64,000 nt of DNA from Bacillota bacterium (lineage in GTDB: Bacteria; Bacillota; UBA4882; UBA8346). Positions 35,234-45,232 of this stretch are shown piece by piece. A program made the position numbers and the translations under genes. The notes under the pieces are model-generated. The model saw only the letters and a list, made by a program, of their open reading frames with translations. It was not told where the DNA came from and made no database searches. The stretch is from contig JAKOTQ010000061.1 of NCBI GenBank assembly GCA_029776205.1, positions 1 through 64,000 on the forward strand, read 5' to 3'. Position 1 is the first letter of the stretch, and each line of letters opens with the position of its first letter.

Positions 35234-36025
35234 TTAGAACGTGTAACCAAGGGTCAACTGATTGAAATCTGCAGAATTGGTTTTGAATTCAGCGCTGATG
35301 TTTTTGGTTACGTTGTAACCAACTTTAGCTGCCCAATCATCATTGTCCAGGTTGTATTCGCCACGGACGCTGACTTTGTCTTGGGTGTATGCGGCACCGA
35401 TCAACGCTTGTTCATCAGATGTGTTCACCGGGTTACCATACTCACCATAGATGGTCACGGACTCGGTAGGTTGGGCTTCAACCTGCCATACCAATGCTGC
35501 GTCACCAGTCTTCAGATCCTGGTAGTTCACACCAACAGTGATCATCGGAGAGATTTTGTAATCGAGCTCAATCTGGTAAGCGCCGTTGTCAGCTTCGACT
35601 TGACCTAAGTCACCAACGGTTTCATACGACTGAACACCGATTTCCAAATTGATCTTTTCGCCCAAGTTCGGCGAAATATTGACAGCAAACGGAGCTTTCA
35701 TCTCATGGAAGTTGGCGCCGTCCATCATATCCATAACGCTCGGGTTGTTTCCAAATTGTCCAACCTGAACAGTGACCAAGTCACTCTTGTACGTTAAACT
35801 GGCTTCATCGACTTGAACCAAATCCATAAGATCGGACTCCAAGGTCAAATTGTAATCAATATTGGTGTTCAATTTGCCATCCATACTGATTTCGGTTTCA
35901 AGAGCACTGGCATGTTCCGTGAGTTTGTATTCAACTTCACCGGAGATAGCAGGGGCTGCAGATACTGCGATTGCTGTGGAGAATACCATGGTTAAGGTGA
36001 GAATGGGTGCGATGAATTTCTTCAT
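35234..36025 (-). CDS. Porin-like outer-membrane beta-barrel protein
   Basis: A 263-residue exported protein. A signal peptide (MKKFIAPILTLTMVFSTAIA, cleavage near VSAAPA) is followed by alternating 8-12-residue strands typical of a beta-barrel (for example LTYKSDLVTVQVGQFG, YQIELDYKISPMITVGVNY, VTIYGEYGN, VSVRGEYN). The protein ends QLTLGYTF with a C-terminal Phe, the outer-membrane insertion signature. No SLH domain is present. ATG 36025 follows AGGAGG by seven bases. If correct, the cell has an outer membrane despite its Bacillota gene content. A beta-rich surface or spore-coat protein is the alternative. Confidence 0.7.
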   Translation of the reverse strand: MKKFIAPILTLTMVFSTAIAVSAAPAISGEVEYKLTEHASALETEISMDGKLNTNIDYNLTLESDLMDLVQVDEASLTYKSDLVTVQVGQFGNNPSVMDMMDGANFHEMKAPFAVNISPNLGEKINLEIGVQSYETVGDLGQVEADNGAYQIELDYKISPMITVGVNYQDLKTGDAALVWQVEAQPTESVTIYGEYGNPVNTSDEQALIGAAYTQDKVSVRGEYNLDNDDWAAKVGYNVTKNISAEFKTNSADFNQLTLGYTF

Positions 36026-36090
36026 TGTGTTGCCTCCTAGAATGTTGTTTTGTTGAAATGCTGCGATGAAAACCATGAATCGAAACCACG

Positions 36091-36172
36091 TTACAACGAC
36101 ATCGGTACCTTGCTTCCTTTAAGCGGCCCCTTTGTTTAACCGGATGAAGTTTTCAAGGTTCCTTGGTTGTAA
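36091..36172 (-). other. Possible structured mRNA leader of the porin gene
   Basis: The long 5' region of the porin transcript contains complementary words: TTACAAC (36172-36166) with GTTGTAA (36097-36091), CAAG/CTTG around GAAC, GCTT/AAGC and CGGT/ACCG. The 3' half (GGAAGC, GGTACCGATG) is reminiscent of the c-di-GMP-I riboswitch but the hallmark GGGACGCAAAGC is missing, so no family is assigned. The best promoter would place the first pairing word upstream of the transcript, which weakens that stem. Confidence 0.3.
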
Positions 36173-36200
36173 TTCTACACTTTAGCTGCATAAATGTGAA
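36172..36200 (-). promoter_or_regulatory. Candidate sigma-A promoter of the porin gene
   Basis: TTCACA (36200-36195) and TAGAAT (36177-36172), each five of six to consensus, are 17 bases apart. The predicted transcript has a leader of about 140 bases before the porin start, unusually long for this window. Upstream, ATTATG/CATAAT (36230-36246) forms an inverted repeat with a five-base centre that could be a repressor site. The rest of the gap to xer shows nothing else. Confidence 0.55.
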
Positions 36201-36326
36201 TACGCAAAATTTTTCCGGTTAACTACATAATTATGTTGCGCATAATGGAAAAAGAGGATCCGGTCACCATAAAAAAATAAGCATTGTCCCGGTAGACAAT
36301 ACAATTTAATTCGTACCATTCGTCGT

Positions 36327-37229
36327 TTACGCCCTCGGATGATACTTGGTATAAACGGAACGAATCCGCTCTTTGGTCAAATGAGTGTAAACCTGGGTGC
36401 TCGACAGATCCACATGACCCAAAAGTTCCTGAACCACCCGAAGATCAGCCCCATTCTCCAGAAGATGGGTGGCAAACGTGTGCCTCAACGTATGAGGGCT
36501 CATCTTCCGGTTCAAGGCCAGCCGTTTCAAATACTTATCAAACATCCGCTGAATGCCGCGGCCGCTAAGACGGGTTCCCCGGTAATTTAAAAACACATAC
36601 TTGGAGGTAGCTTCGCCCTTTGCCAGTAACACCGGACGAACCTCCGAAAGATACCGGCCCAGTGCCCGTTTCGCCGCTCCGCCCAGCGGAACCAGGCGTT
36701 CTTTAGAGCCTTTCCCAAAAACCCGGACATAACCCCGGCTCAGATCAAGATCAGCCAAGGTTAACCCAACCACTTCACTCAAGCGCAGGCCGCTAGAATA
36801 AAACAATTCCAGGATAGCCGCATCCCGAAGTCCCAGCGGATCCTTTCGGTCCGGCAGTTCCAATAGAGCATTCACCTCTTCCGGATAAAAAAATTGAGGC
36901 AACCGCTTTTCCCGTTTAGGTGTACTGATGGTGACCATCGGATTATGATTCAGATACCCCTGCCGGGAAAGATACTTAAAGAAAGAGCGCAAACAGGAGA
37001 GTTTCCGGGAAATAGTGGTTCTTGCCATCTCTTCCCGTTTTAATTTCCCGAGATAACTCCGGATATTCGTATAATTAATCTGCGTGATATCATCGAGTTC
37101 GGCATCGCGGAGAAACTGAAAAAACTGGCTAAGATCCAGCCCGTAGCTTTCCAACGTGTGATCCGAATAGTTTAAATTGGCGCGAAGATGGGTCAAAAAC
37201 TCATCCGCTAAATTTTCAAATGAAACCAT
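36327..37229 (-). CDS. XerC/XerD family tyrosine recombinase
   Basis: A 300-residue site-specific recombinase of the size and layout of XerC/XerD, which resolve chromosome dimers at dif. The N-terminal SAM-like core-binding domain (LADEFLTHLRANLNYSDHTL) precedes the catalytic domain with Arg in SSGLRLSEVVGL, the HTLRHTFATHLLENG box, LGHVDLSSTQ and nucleophile Tyr281 in VYTHL. GGAGGG precedes ATG. No phage or integron genes are nearby, so a housekeeping Xer role is more likely than a mobile integrase. XerC versus XerD cannot be decided here. Confidence 0.92.
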   Translation of the reverse strand: MVSFENLADEFLTHLRANLNYSDHTLESYGLDLSQFFQFLRDAELDDITQINYTNIRSYLGKLKREEMARTTISRKLSCLRSFFKYLSRQGYLNHNPMVTISTPKREKRLPQFFYPEEVNALLELPDRKDPLGLRDAAILELFYSSGLRLSEVVGLTLADLDLSRGYVRVFGKGSKERLVPLGGAAKRALGRYLSEVRPVLLAKGEATSKYVFLNYRGTRLSGRGIQRMFDKYLKRLALNRKMSPHTLRHTFATHLLENGADLRVVQELLGHVDLSSTQVYTHLTKERIRSVYTKYHPRA

Positions 37230-37331
37230 AACACCCTCCGATGTTCAGTCAAATCAGCTAACAGTTGAAAGTTCCCCTTTTTAATTGAATGAGTTATCCA
37301 CGGTATCTATATCTGCCACATGACACTTCGA

Positions 37332-38945
37332 TCAAACGATACCCAGCACCCCTTGGGCAATATTCACGGAATGGCCGTCGATCCGGAGTAAGAATTCGAT
37401 AATATCCAAATGGGCCGAACTGGTAGCCATGGTCTTCGGGTTACCGGACTGCATCCGGTCAAAATGATTATACCGAAACTCTTTTTCCAATCGTAAAATC
37501 CGCGGATGTTCCTGAATCACCCGGGTAGCCAACGCCTTATCTTCCGTTTCAAAGGCCTGTAACGCCAAAATAAAATTATTCTGAATCTGTTGATACATCT
37601 GGTTCAATTCTTCAAAACCTTCTTCGGAGAAACGCAATTCCTCCTGATCCATTTTGGAAACAATTTGTACGACACCCATCAGAACATCGCCAATATGTTC
37701 CAAATCGTTGGCTGTATACAAAATCTTTATCGTTTTCTGCATCAAGTCATCGGTCAACCGGTTATAACCCAGCCCAGCCAGGAAGCTTGCAATTTTCTTA
37801 TAAAGAGCATCCATAGCCCCTTCCGTTTCTCTCATCCGGTCAATGGCTTCCTCATTCAAATAATGAAACACCGGCAATACTTGCTGCATCATATTTTCAT
37901 AGAGTATCCGCCCCATCTCCACCGTTTGCCGGTGGGCTTGGTCCACGGCCAACTCCGGAACTTCAAGTAAGTCTTCCTTCAACAGCCGGGCTTCAGCCAA
38001 ATCTGGATATTTCTCCGGTAAGAGCCGTTCCATCAGCATCGCCACCTGTTTCACCACCGGCAGAAATCCGATGGCCATCACAATGGAAAATAAGGTATAG
38101 GCATTGGCGATCTGATGATTGATATCCCCGGAACTCCATCGGATAACCTCGGTTAACGGCCGATAAAACGGGAGAAAAACCACTCCGTTGATCAGTTTAA
38201 AACCAAAATTAGCATAGGCCGCCCGTTTAGAGTCCAACCCGGGCGCCCCCCAACTGGAAAGCAGTCCAGTTAACGTACCTCCCAAATGGGCACCTAACAC
38301 AAACGGAATAATCGCATATACATCGATCAAATGGTGAGAACCTAAGGTCATCAACAACGCTAAAAATGCCGTACTATTCTGAAAGACAGCCGTCACTAAA
38401 ATTCCCACCATGAACTCTAACACCGGATAGTTCCGTAAAGCGATGAGTAGTTGAGATATGGCCGGGTTATCCCGCAACGGTTCGGTCGAAACTGACATCA
38501 CGATCGTCCCGAAAAATATCAGCCCCATGCCAAGGATGGCTTGCCCCAGACTGCGGCGCTTCATCCGCTTGGAAAACATATATAGCAATGAACCTACAAA
38601 CATCAGGATCAATGCTAAATCCGTCGTCCGAAACACAATGATCTGGGCAGTCAATGAAGCCCCGATGGAAGAACCCAATAATACCTCTAAGGCTTGAGCC
38701 AATGGAATCAAACCGGCACTGACAAAACCAACCACCAGCGCTGTAGTAGCACTGCTGCTTTGCAGTCCCAATGTAACCACTGTACCAACTCCCAAGCCCA
38801 TTCCAGGATAACGGGTTAGGAGTTTGGTCAGTTGTTTCAGCCGCCGGGTCGTCATCTTTTGTAAACTTTCGGAGCACATCTGCATCCCGAAGATAAACAA
38901 CCCTAACCCGCCGGCGATCCCGATCAATGGAGAAAACCAGTTCAT
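37332..38945 (-). CDS. Na/Pi-cotransporter family protein (NptA/YjbB type)
   Basis: A 537-residue inner-membrane transporter, eight or nine hydrophobic helices in residues 1-310. It carries the duplicated Gln/Ser-rich motifs LGLQSSSATTALVVGF and TAVFQNSTAFLALLMTLG that bind sodium and phosphate in this family. The C-terminal 190 residues form a cytoplasmic PhoU-like helical domain (ILYTANDLEHIGDVLMGVVQ). Its start overlaps the phoU stop by four bases, so the pair is co-translated and PhoU may control it directly. Substrate (phosphate uptake or export) is inferred from family. Confidence 0.9.
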   Translation of the reverse strand: MNWFSPLIGIAGGLGLFIFGMQMCSESLQKMTTRRLKQLTKLLTRYPGMGLGVGTVVTLGLQSSSATTALVVGFVSAGLIPLAQALEVLLGSSIGASLTAQIIVFRTTDLALILMFVGSLLYMFSKRMKRRSLGQAILGMGLIFFGTIVMSVSTEPLRDNPAISQLLIALRNYPVLEFMVGILVTAVFQNSTAFLALLMTLGSHHLIDVYAIIPFVLGAHLGGTLTGLLSSWGAPGLDSKRAAYANFGFKLINGVVFLPFYRPLTEVIRWSSGDINHQIANAYTLFSIVMAIGFLPVVKQVAMLMERLLPEKYPDLAEARLLKEDLLEVPELAVDQAHRQTVEMGRILYENMMQQVLPVFHYLNEEAIDRMRETEGAMDALYKKIASFLAGLGYNRLTDDLMQKTIKILYTANDLEHIGDVLMGVVQIVSKMDQEELRFSEEGFEELNQMYQQIQNNFILALQAFETEDKALATRVIQEHPRILRLEKEFRYNHFDRMQSGNPKTMATSSAHLDIIEFLLRIDGHSVNIAQGVLGIV

Positions 38946-39625
38946 GACGATGGTTCCACCTTTCGCTTAAAAGGATGCCGCTCTCCGGTTTCAATAAAAA
39001 TCACCATTTCAGCAATATTAACTCCATGATCGGCGATCCGTTCCAAATAACGGACGACCAGTAAAATACCGAAGGCCTGCTCTACTGCATCGGGATTATT
39101 TTGAACATAACGAGTTAATTCATCATATAACTCCAGATACAATCGGTCAATCTCCTGGTCATCGGTATCCAGCTCCCAAGCTGCCGTCAAATTGAGATCC
39201 CGGTAAGCAGACAAACTTTTCTTTAGCATAATTTGGACCCTTTCAGCCATGCGCGGCACATCCGTTAAGGACTTAAACCATTCCGTTTTCATCTTCAGCC
39301 GCAGCATGATTTCAGCAATATCGCAGGCATAATCGCCAATACGTTCCAGTTCACGGCTGATCCGCATCGCTGCAGCCAAGCGCCGTAAATCTTGAACTAC
39401 TGGTTGCTGAATGGATATCAGTTCCAAAGCATCGAGCTCAAGCTGACTGTCAGCCTGATCGATGGCATCATCGGCATTAATGACGGTTAGGGCCAGTGTT
39501 TCATCCTTTTCAATAAAGGATCGCATCGCCAGATGTAACTGCCGATCAACCTGTTCGCTGATGGCCAATACCCGGTCCCTGATATTGACGATCGCCCGAT
39601 CATAAGCATTCATGCGCCCAAACAT
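38942..39625 (-). CDS. phoU: PhoU-type phosphate transport regulator
   Basis: A 227-residue protein with two repeated three-helix bundles, each bearing the metal-binding E/D-x-x-x-D pattern (ISRELERIGDYACDIAEIML and VRYLERIADHGVNIAEMVIF). PhoU proteins sense phosphate transport and inhibit it. Here the partner is the coupled Na/Pi transporter rather than an ABC system, as no pst or phoBR genes are seen. AGGGGG lies eight bases before ATG. Confidence 0.93.
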   Translation of the reverse strand: MFGRMNAYDRAIVNIRDRVLAISEQVDRQLHLAMRSFIEKDETLALTVINADDAIDQADSQLELDALELISIQQPVVQDLRRLAAAMRISRELERIGDYACDIAEIMLRLKMKTEWFKSLTDVPRMAERVQIMLKKSLSAYRDLNLTAAWELDTDDQEIDRLYLELYDELTRYVQNNPDAVEQAFGILLVVRYLERIADHGVNIAEMVIFIETGERHPFKRKVEPSS

Positions 39626-39767
39626 GTTCCATCCCCCTTACGCCGCTCCTAATCCACGAGGTGACCATGAAACCTTACCAATCCAGAACCAACCCAAAAT
39701 ATCCGCATCATTTCAAAACCTTCACTGGAATCCCAAATGATTTATCACTGACGAAAATGAATCTTTG

Positions 39768-39795
39768 ATAATAGTATTTTAAAATATTTGGTAAA
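39768..39795 (-). promoter_or_regulatory. Candidate sigma-A promoter of phoU and the Na/Pi transporter
   Basis: TTTACC (39795-39790) and TATTAT (39773-39768) are 16 bases apart within an AT-rich stretch about 140 bases before phoU. The 320-base gap between phoU and trmFO otherwise holds only the trmFO terminator. Confidence 0.4.
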
Positions 39796-39891
39796 ATGCC
39801 TCAATCCAATATCCATTACTTATATCGAATTTAATTTGAAATTAATAAACTCTTTTCATCCATTTTTTTTCCTTAAAACCGCCATAAACAC

Positions 39892-39926
39892 AGAAAAACC
39901 GGAGAACTTCCAATGTTCTCCGGTTC
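39892..39926 (-). terminator. Intrinsic terminator of trmFO
   Basis: An eleven-pair stem AACCGGAGAAC/GTTCTCCGGTT with a seven-base loop and a following T run on the minus strand. Confidence 0.88.
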
Positions 39927-39947
39927 AAACCGCCCAAATCCTTAAGC

Positions 39948-41261
39948 TTAGTTTTCCATTAATATTTTTATGATCTCATCCAACCGGGATAAAGCCCTTT
40001 CGGCATAAGCTAAATTCCGTTCTTTCTTCCCCCTGGGTTTTTCTGCTAAAGGTGCAAACAACCCGAAATTCACATTCATCGGCTGAAAATACTTGGGATC
40101 GGCGTTACAAATGTAACCGATCAAGGCGCCCAAAGCCGTTTCCGTTGGAAATTCCAACAAACTCTTACCTTTCAGCATTCGTCCGCAGTTGACTCCGGCC
40201 AGCCAACCAGCTGCTGCCGACTCCACATATCCTTCAACGCCGGTCATCTGTCCGGCAAAGAATAAATCTTCCCGCCGCTTAGTCTGGAGCGTCGGTTTTA
40301 AAACCGTCGGCGCATTGATATACACATTCCGGTGCATGACCCCATAACGCATGAATTCAGCGTTCTCCAGGCCAGGTATCATCCGGAAGACCCGCTGTTG
40401 TTCTCCCCACTTCAAATGGGTTTGAAAACCTACCAGATTATACAGGCGTCCTTCACGGTCTTCCGGCCGCAATTGAACTAAAGCGTATGGCCGCCGCCCA
40501 GTTCGGGGATCGGTTACACCCACCGGTTTCATCGTCCCGAAACGCAAGGTATCAACGCCCCGTTTGGCTAGAACTTCAACCGGCATACATCCTTCAAAAA
40601 AGATAGCCCGTTCATCTGGCAAATGAGCTTCAGAAACCTCAGCATTGACCAGTTCCTGCCAAAAGGCCAGATACTCCTCTTTCGTCATGGGGCAATTGAG
40701 ATAATCGGCATCTCCCTTGTCATAACGGGAAGCTGCAAAAACAATATCCCGGTTGATGGAGTCACCGCTAACGATGGGTGCAGCTGCATCGTAAAAGTAA
40801 AAGTAATTTTTCCCGGTAAAATCCAATATCCGCTGAGCTAAAGTTGGCGAAGTCAGGGGTCCGGTGGCGATAATCGTCGGTCCATCCGGTATTTCCGTAC
40901 ATTCCTCGCGAACCACTTCGACCAGAGAATGACTGGAAAGCTTTTCAGTGATCATTTCCGCAAATTCATGTCGGTTAACCGCCAATGCTCCTCCGGCCGG
41001 AACCCGGGTGGCATCCGCAGCCTCCATCACCAGGGAACCAAGGCGGCGCATCTCCTCTTTTAACAAGCCGACGGCATTTTCCAACGAGGCTCCCCGCAAC
41101 GAATTGCTGCAAACCAATTCAGCAAAATCCCCACTCTGATGAGCGGGAGTCATTTTATCGGGACGCATCTCATACAAACGCACCGGAATACCCTGCCGAA
41201 CCAGCTGCCAGGCAGCTTCCGAACCGGCTAAGCCGGCACCAATTACATAAACCGGCCTCAT
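39948..41261 (-). CDS. trmFO: Methylene-tetrahydrofolate-dependent tRNA (uracil-5-)-methyltransferase TrmFO
   Basis: A 437-residue flavoprotein making 5-methyluridine at tRNA position 54 with methylene-tetrahydrofolate. The FAD-binding start [17 protein letters not shown] is followed by [71 protein letters not shown] and the C-terminal [21 protein letters not shown] 41261 is chosen for the Rossmann start and the GGGGG ahead of it. It overlaps the topA stop by four bases, a common topA-trmFO pairing in Bacillota. Confidence 0.96.
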   Translation of the reverse strand: MRPVYVIGAGLAGSEAAWQLVRQGIPVRLYEMRPDKMTPAHQSGDFAELVCSNSLRGASLENAVGLLKEEMRRLGSLVMEAADATRVPAGGALAVNRHEFAEMITEKLSSHSLVEVVREECTEIPDGPTIIATGPLTSPTLAQRILDFTGKNYFYFYDAAAPIVSGDSINRDIVFAASRYDKGDADYLNCPMTKEEYLAFWQELVNAEVSEAHLPDERAIFFEGCMPVEVLAKRGVDTLRFGTMKPVGVTDPRTGRRPYALVQLRPEDREGRLYNLVGFQTHLKWGEQQRVFRMIPGLENAEFMRYGVMHRNVYINAPTVLKPTLQTKRREDLFFAGQMTGVEGYVESAAAGWLAGVNCGRMLKGKSLLEFPTETALGALIGYICNADPKYFQPMNVNFGLFAPLAEKPRGKKERNLAYAERALSRLDEIIKILMEN

Positions 41262-43366
41262 GCTTTTGCCCCCTGTTCGCTGGCTTCCACTACAAAGCTG
41301 TGTTTGCACCGTTCATTGAGACACGTGACCGTCAGCGCCTCGCCTTTCCCGCCTTTAGCTACCATCATGGCACCGCATTGGGGACAAGGCTCTTTATAAG
41401 GCCACTCCCAACTGGCAAAGTCACATTTGGGATACTGGTTACATCCGAAAAATAACCGGCCTCGTTTGGTTTTGCGTTCGATGATCATTCCTTCGCCACA
41501 TTTGGGGCAAAGAATACCCAACTCTTTTCGGATGGGTTTGGTATTTTTACACTCAGGATAACCGGGACAGGCTAAAAATTTACCAAAACGCCCGTACTTG
41601 TAAACCATCGTCCGGCCGCATTTTTCACATTTCTGATCGCTTTCTTCCGGCGCCAACTCGACTTTTTCCACTTTTTCCAGGGCACTTTCCAATTCCTGGC
41701 TGAAAGGTTCATAGAAATCCGACAAAACCTTAACCCAATCCACTTCGCCTTCGGCTATCTGATCCAGCTTCTCTTCCATATCGGCCGTAAAATCATAATC
41801 GATAATTTGGGAAAATTCCTGTTTCAACAGATCAACAACCACTTGACCAAGTTCTGTCGGCTTAAACCGTTTATCTTCCAAAGTGACATAATTCCGTTTC
41901 AAGATGGTTTCAATGGTCGGTGCATATGTACTGGGACGGCCAATACCTTTCTCTTCCAAGGTTTTAATGAGTGAAGCTTCGGTATATCGGGGTGGCGGTT
42001 GGGTAAAGTGTTGCTTCAGGTCGAGCTTTTTAAGGAGGACCGTCTCCCCTTCATTTAACTCCGGAAGCTGTCCTTCAGCCTCTCCTTCGTCTTCATCCTT
42101 GCTTTCCTGATAAACCTCTAAAAATCCGGGAAATTTTATGGTACTGCCGGTCGCTTTGAAAAGATAATCAGCAGTCATAATATCAACCGACACCGTATTG
42201 AAGATCGCCGGTGCCATTTGACTGGCAATAAAACGGTCCCAGATCAATTGATAAAGGCGGTATTGATCCCGGGTTAAAAAAGGTTTTACTTTTTCAGGAT
42301 GACGCGACGCCAAGGTCGGACGGATCGCTTCATGAGCTTCCTGAGCCCCTGCCGCTTTCGTTTTATACACCGGAGGTTTCTTCGGTAAATACTCCGAACC
42401 AAACTTGGCTTCAATAACCTCTCGTGCAGCTTGCTGAGCTTCCTCGGCAATCCGGACCGAATCGGTACGCATATATGTAATCAATCCGTCGCTTCCCTCA
42501 TCGCCTAACTCGATCCCTTCATACAATTGCTGAGCGATCATCATCGTCTTCCGGGCAGGGAAATTCAATTTTCTGGCGGCTTCCTGCTGCAAACTGCTGG
42601 TGGTAAACGGAGGAGCCGGATTACGTAACCGTTCTTTCTTTTTAACCTCGCCTACCACATAGGTGCCTTTTTTTAAATCAGCTTCAATTTCTTTGGCGGC
42701 TTCCGCAGATCCAATTTCAATTTTCTTTTTTCCTTTAGAATACAACTTGGCGGTGAAAACAGCCTTATCGCCATTGGTAAACTGACCTTCAATGGTCCAA
42801 TACTCTTCCGGAACAAACGAAGCGATCTCCTGTTCCCGATCACAAACCAACCGGACAGCCACAGATTGAACCCGGCCAGCACTCAATCCCCGGCGTACCT
42901 TTTTCCACAGCAAGGGACTTAACTGATAACCGACGATTCGGTCCAAGATCCTTCGGGCCTGTTGAGCATTGACCCGATTGATGTCGATACTCCGGGGATG
43001 TTTTAAAGCATCCTCAACGGCTTTTTTCGTAATTTCATGAAATTCAATCCGGCGAACCGGTTTATCTTTTACCCCTAACGTATTGGCCAAATGCCACGAG
43101 ATCGCTTCTCCCTCACGGTCAGGGTCGGTGGCCAGATAAACCGCATCCGCTTTTTCTGCAGCTTCTTTCAGTTCCCGAATGAGTTTACCTTTACCCCGAA
43201 TATTAATATATTTGGGTTTAAATCCGTTTTTAATATCCACTGCAAATTGACTTTTAGGCAAATCCACCACATGCCCCATGGAAGCCTTCACCGAAAACTT
43301 CCGCCCCAGATATTTTTCAATGGTTTTTGCTTTGGCTGGCGATTCCACAATCACCAATGACTTCAT
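41258..43366 (-). CDS. topA: DNA topoisomerase I
   Basis: A 702-residue type IA topoisomerase that relaxes negative supercoils. The Toprim domain ([33 protein letters not shown]) is followed by the DNA gate domains with the nucleophile Tyr298 in [20 protein letters not shown] and GIGRPSTYA. At the C-terminus are three zinc-ribbon repeats (CEKCGRTM to [15 protein letters not shown] to [15 protein letters not shown] to CLNERC). It is first in the topA-trmFO operon. smg and dprA lie just upstream on the same strand. Confidence 0.97.
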   Translation of the reverse strand: MKSLVIVESPAKAKTIEKYLGRKFSVKASMGHVVDLPKSQFAVDIKNGFKPKYINIRGKGKLIRELKEAAEKADAVYLATDPDREGEAISWHLANTLGVKDKPVRRIEFHEITKKAVEDALKHPRSIDINRVNAQQARRILDRIVGYQLSPLLWKKVRRGLSAGRVQSVAVRLVCDREQEIASFVPEEYWTIEGQFTNGDKAVFTAKLYSKGKKKIEIGSAEAAKEIEADLKKGTYVVGEVKKKERLRNPAPPFTTSSLQQEAARKLNFPARKTMMIAQQLYEGIELGDEGSDGLITYMRTDSVRIAEEAQQAAREVIEAKFGSEYLPKKPPVYKTKAAGAQEAHEAIRPTLASRHPEKVKPFLTRDQYRLYQLIWDRFIASQMAPAIFNTVSVDIMTADYLFKATGSTIKFPGFLEVYQESKDEDEGEAEGQLPELNEGETVLLKKLDLKQHFTQPPPRYTEASLIKTLEEKGIGRPSTYAPTIETILKRNYVTLEDKRFKPTELGQVVVDLLKQEFSQIIDYDFTADMEEKLDQIAEGEVDWVKVLSDFYEPFSQELESALEKVEKVELAPEESDQKCEKCGRTMVYKYGRFGKFLACPGYPECKNTKPIRKELGILCPKCGEGMIIERKTKRGRLFFGCNQYPKCDFASWEWPYKEPCPQCGAMMVAKGGKGEALTVTCLNERCKHSFVVEASEQGAKA

Positions 43367-43470
43367 AAGATTCCCTCCGAAACCGATTCCAAATTCTCCG
43401 AGATGCTTTTGCTATTATTAATTATGCATTAACTTTCATAAATGCTGTTACAAATGATTATTTTTTGCTA

Positions 43471-43496
43471 CAAAAAAGGGGTTAATGTTAACCCCT
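43471..43496 (-). terminator. Intrinsic terminator of the smg gene
   Basis: GGGGTTAA/TTAACCCC followed by six T on the minus strand. It lies just past the stop at 43506 and separates smg from topA. Confidence 0.85.
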
Positions 43497-43505
43497 GGTT
43501 TAATT

Positions 43506-43991
43506 TTAATTTAATAAAAACGAAGGCGTTTTTTCGCACAAATGAGGAGCAATTATCATTAATCGTTCCTCATCCTTAATGACTTTATTCAAAAGTATCT
43601 CCAACTCCCGTAAACCAACCTCTTGACGTTCTGTTAAATAGGCTTCCAGTAATAACTCCTCGATCTCTCTTTTGGTCAACAGACCCGAAGCTACCAGCCT
43701 TAATACTTCATTACGAAAGGCCAAAGTAAACCGTTTTTCTTCGCTCGGGCTAAAAACCCGTTGTCCTTTGCTGCTCGGCGCGATCAACAACGTCACTTCA
43801 TCCAGTTGTTCCTCGTCGTCCTGCAAAGTCTCCGAAACAAGGCCTAACAACTTAAAAGCCGAATCAATCTCATCCGGATGATAACCCAATCCAGCCAGAA
43901 TTTCCATAAGATCTTTCTCTGTCAGAGGATTTTCCCCCTGCCGTACCATATGCTTCATGACATAATTGACGATTTCCATCACACGATCCAC
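43506..43991 (-). CDS. Smg / DUF494 family protein
   Basis: A 161-residue all-helical protein of the DUF494 (Smg) family, found next to dprA and topA in many bacteria; function unknown. Family features are the N-terminal EIVNYVMKHMVRQGENPLTE and DLMEILAGLGYHPDEIDSAF, then FSPSEEKRFTLAFRNEVLRL and LTKREIEELLLEAY. The start is a GTG (43991) after an AAGGGG site. An ATG four codons later is possible. The neighbourhood (dprA upstream, topA downstream) supports the assignment. Confidence 0.88.
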   Translation of the reverse strand: MDRVMEIVNYVMKHMVRQGENPLTEKDLMEILAGLGYHPDEIDSAFKLLGLVSETLQDDEEQLDEVTLLIAPSSKGQRVFSPSEEKRFTLAFRNEVLRLVASGLLTKREIEELLLEAYLTERQEVGLRELEILLNKVIKDEERLMIIAPHLCEKTPSFLLN

Positions 43992-44134
43992 TGACCATCA
44001 TCCCCTTAATCTGGTTGCTGCCTCATACCCTTTAAAACTTCGACGGAAAACCAGATTCACTAAAGGACAAAAGTTTTCCATAATGTCCTGAGCTTTCATA
44101 ATTATATCATTTTTCGCTTATTTGTAAAGCAATT

Positions 44135-45232
44135 CTAGGGAAGCTTTAGATAGAGCTGGCCCGGAAAACTTTTGATGAAACCTTTCATTTCTAACTGGAT
44201 CAGGATGGCATTCACTTGAGCCACCCCTAATTGAGTCGTTCGGATAATCTGATCGATATGGGATGGTTCTCGCGTCAAACATCGATATACCTGGAGTTCA
44301 ACGGGGTCTAGCTGCCCCATCCGCCCAGCGCTCACTTCTTCGGCTGCCAAATCCAAATAAGGTATAGCCAAATCTTCAAGAATATCTTTAGCACTTTCCA
44401 CCAACTTTGCACCTTGACGAATCAACTTATGAGGGCCTCTGCTTCCTTCATTTTCTATGCTACCGGGGACAGCGAAAACTTCCCGCCCCTGTTCCAAAGC
44501 AAAACCGGCGGTAATTAACGAACCACTGTCATCGGTGGCTTCAACCACCACTACTCCCAAACTTAGACCGCTGATAATCCGATTTCGGGCCGGGAAATTT
44601 TTGGGCACCGGCTGTGTTCCCAGAGCAAACTCTGAAATTACCGCACCAGACGCAGCGATTCGATCCATCAGCGCCTCATTTTCCGGTGGATAACAAACAT
44701 CAATCCCTGAGCCTAACACCGCAATAGTACGTCCACCGGCTTCCAATGCTCCCCAATGAGCTTCAGAGTCAATCCCGCGGGCCATACCGCTGACTAAAGT
44801 CAACCCTTGCGCTGATAAGTCCCGGGCTAATTCCCGGGCATGATAACTTCCCATCGGCGAGGGATTTCGAGTTCCGACGATCGCAATGGCCGCATCATCC
44901 CCATACGCGAAACTTCCCAGGCAATATAACACCGGAGGCGGATCGGGAATTTTTTTCAAAAGAGCTGGATAATCCGTATCGGTATAGCAGTAAATCCGGT
45001 AGCCGCCAGCTTCCGCTTTCAAGTATTCCAACTCCAAGTTTTCCTGTTGGGACGCTATATTCTTCCATTGCCTGAATACTTTCGGCCCCAGCACCCTTTC
45101 CAAAGTATCCAGTGGGGCATTCCAGGCATCCTCCATACTACCGAAATCCTCCAATAATTTGAAAAATCGTGCCGGTCCCACCCCCGGCACCCGATTCCAC
45201 GCCAGCCAGTAAAGTAACTCTTGCTGATCCAT
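44135..45232 (-). CDS. dprA: DNA-processing protein DprA
   Basis: A 365-residue RecA-loading protein that binds incoming single-stranded DNA during natural transformation. It has an N-terminal helix-hairpin-helix region (LAWNRVPGVGPARFFKLLEDFG), the Rossmann-like DprA core with AIVGTRNPSPMGSYHARELA, LVSGMARGIDSEAHWGALEAGG, TIAVLGSGIDVCYPPENE, SEFALGTQPVPKNFPARNRIISGLS, and a C-terminal winged-helix (VQVYRCLTREPSHIDQIIR-like). GGAGG lies nine bases before ATG. With comFB at 48 kb it hints at competence ability. Confidence 0.96.
   Translation of the reverse strand: MDQQELLYWLAWNRVPGVGPARFFKLLEDFGSMEDAWNAPLDTLERVLGPKVFRQWKNIASQQENLELEYLKAEAGGYRIYCYTDTDYPALLKKIPDPPPVLYCLGSFAYGDDAAIAIVGTRNPSPMGSYHARELARDLSAQGLTLVSGMARGIDSEAHWGALEAGGRTIAVLGSGIDVCYPPENEALMDRIAASGAVISEFALGTQPVPKNFPARNRIISGLSLGVVVVEATDDSGSLITAGFALEQGREVFAVPGSIENEGSRGPHKLIRQGAKLVESAKDILEDLAIPYLDLAAEEVSAGRMGQLDPVELQVYRCLTREPSHIDQIIRTTQLGVAQVNAILIQLEMKGFIKSFPGQLYLKLP

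Noticed and set aside
36091-36172. c-di-GMP-I riboswitch before the porin
   Set aside because: Only the 3' half resembles the motif. The conserved GGGACGCAAAGC core and GNRA loop are absent, so it is kept as an unassigned leader.
36327-37229. Integrase of a mobile element
   Set aside because: The tyrosine recombinase has housekeeping Xer length and motifs, and no attachment repeats, excisionase or phage genes surround it.
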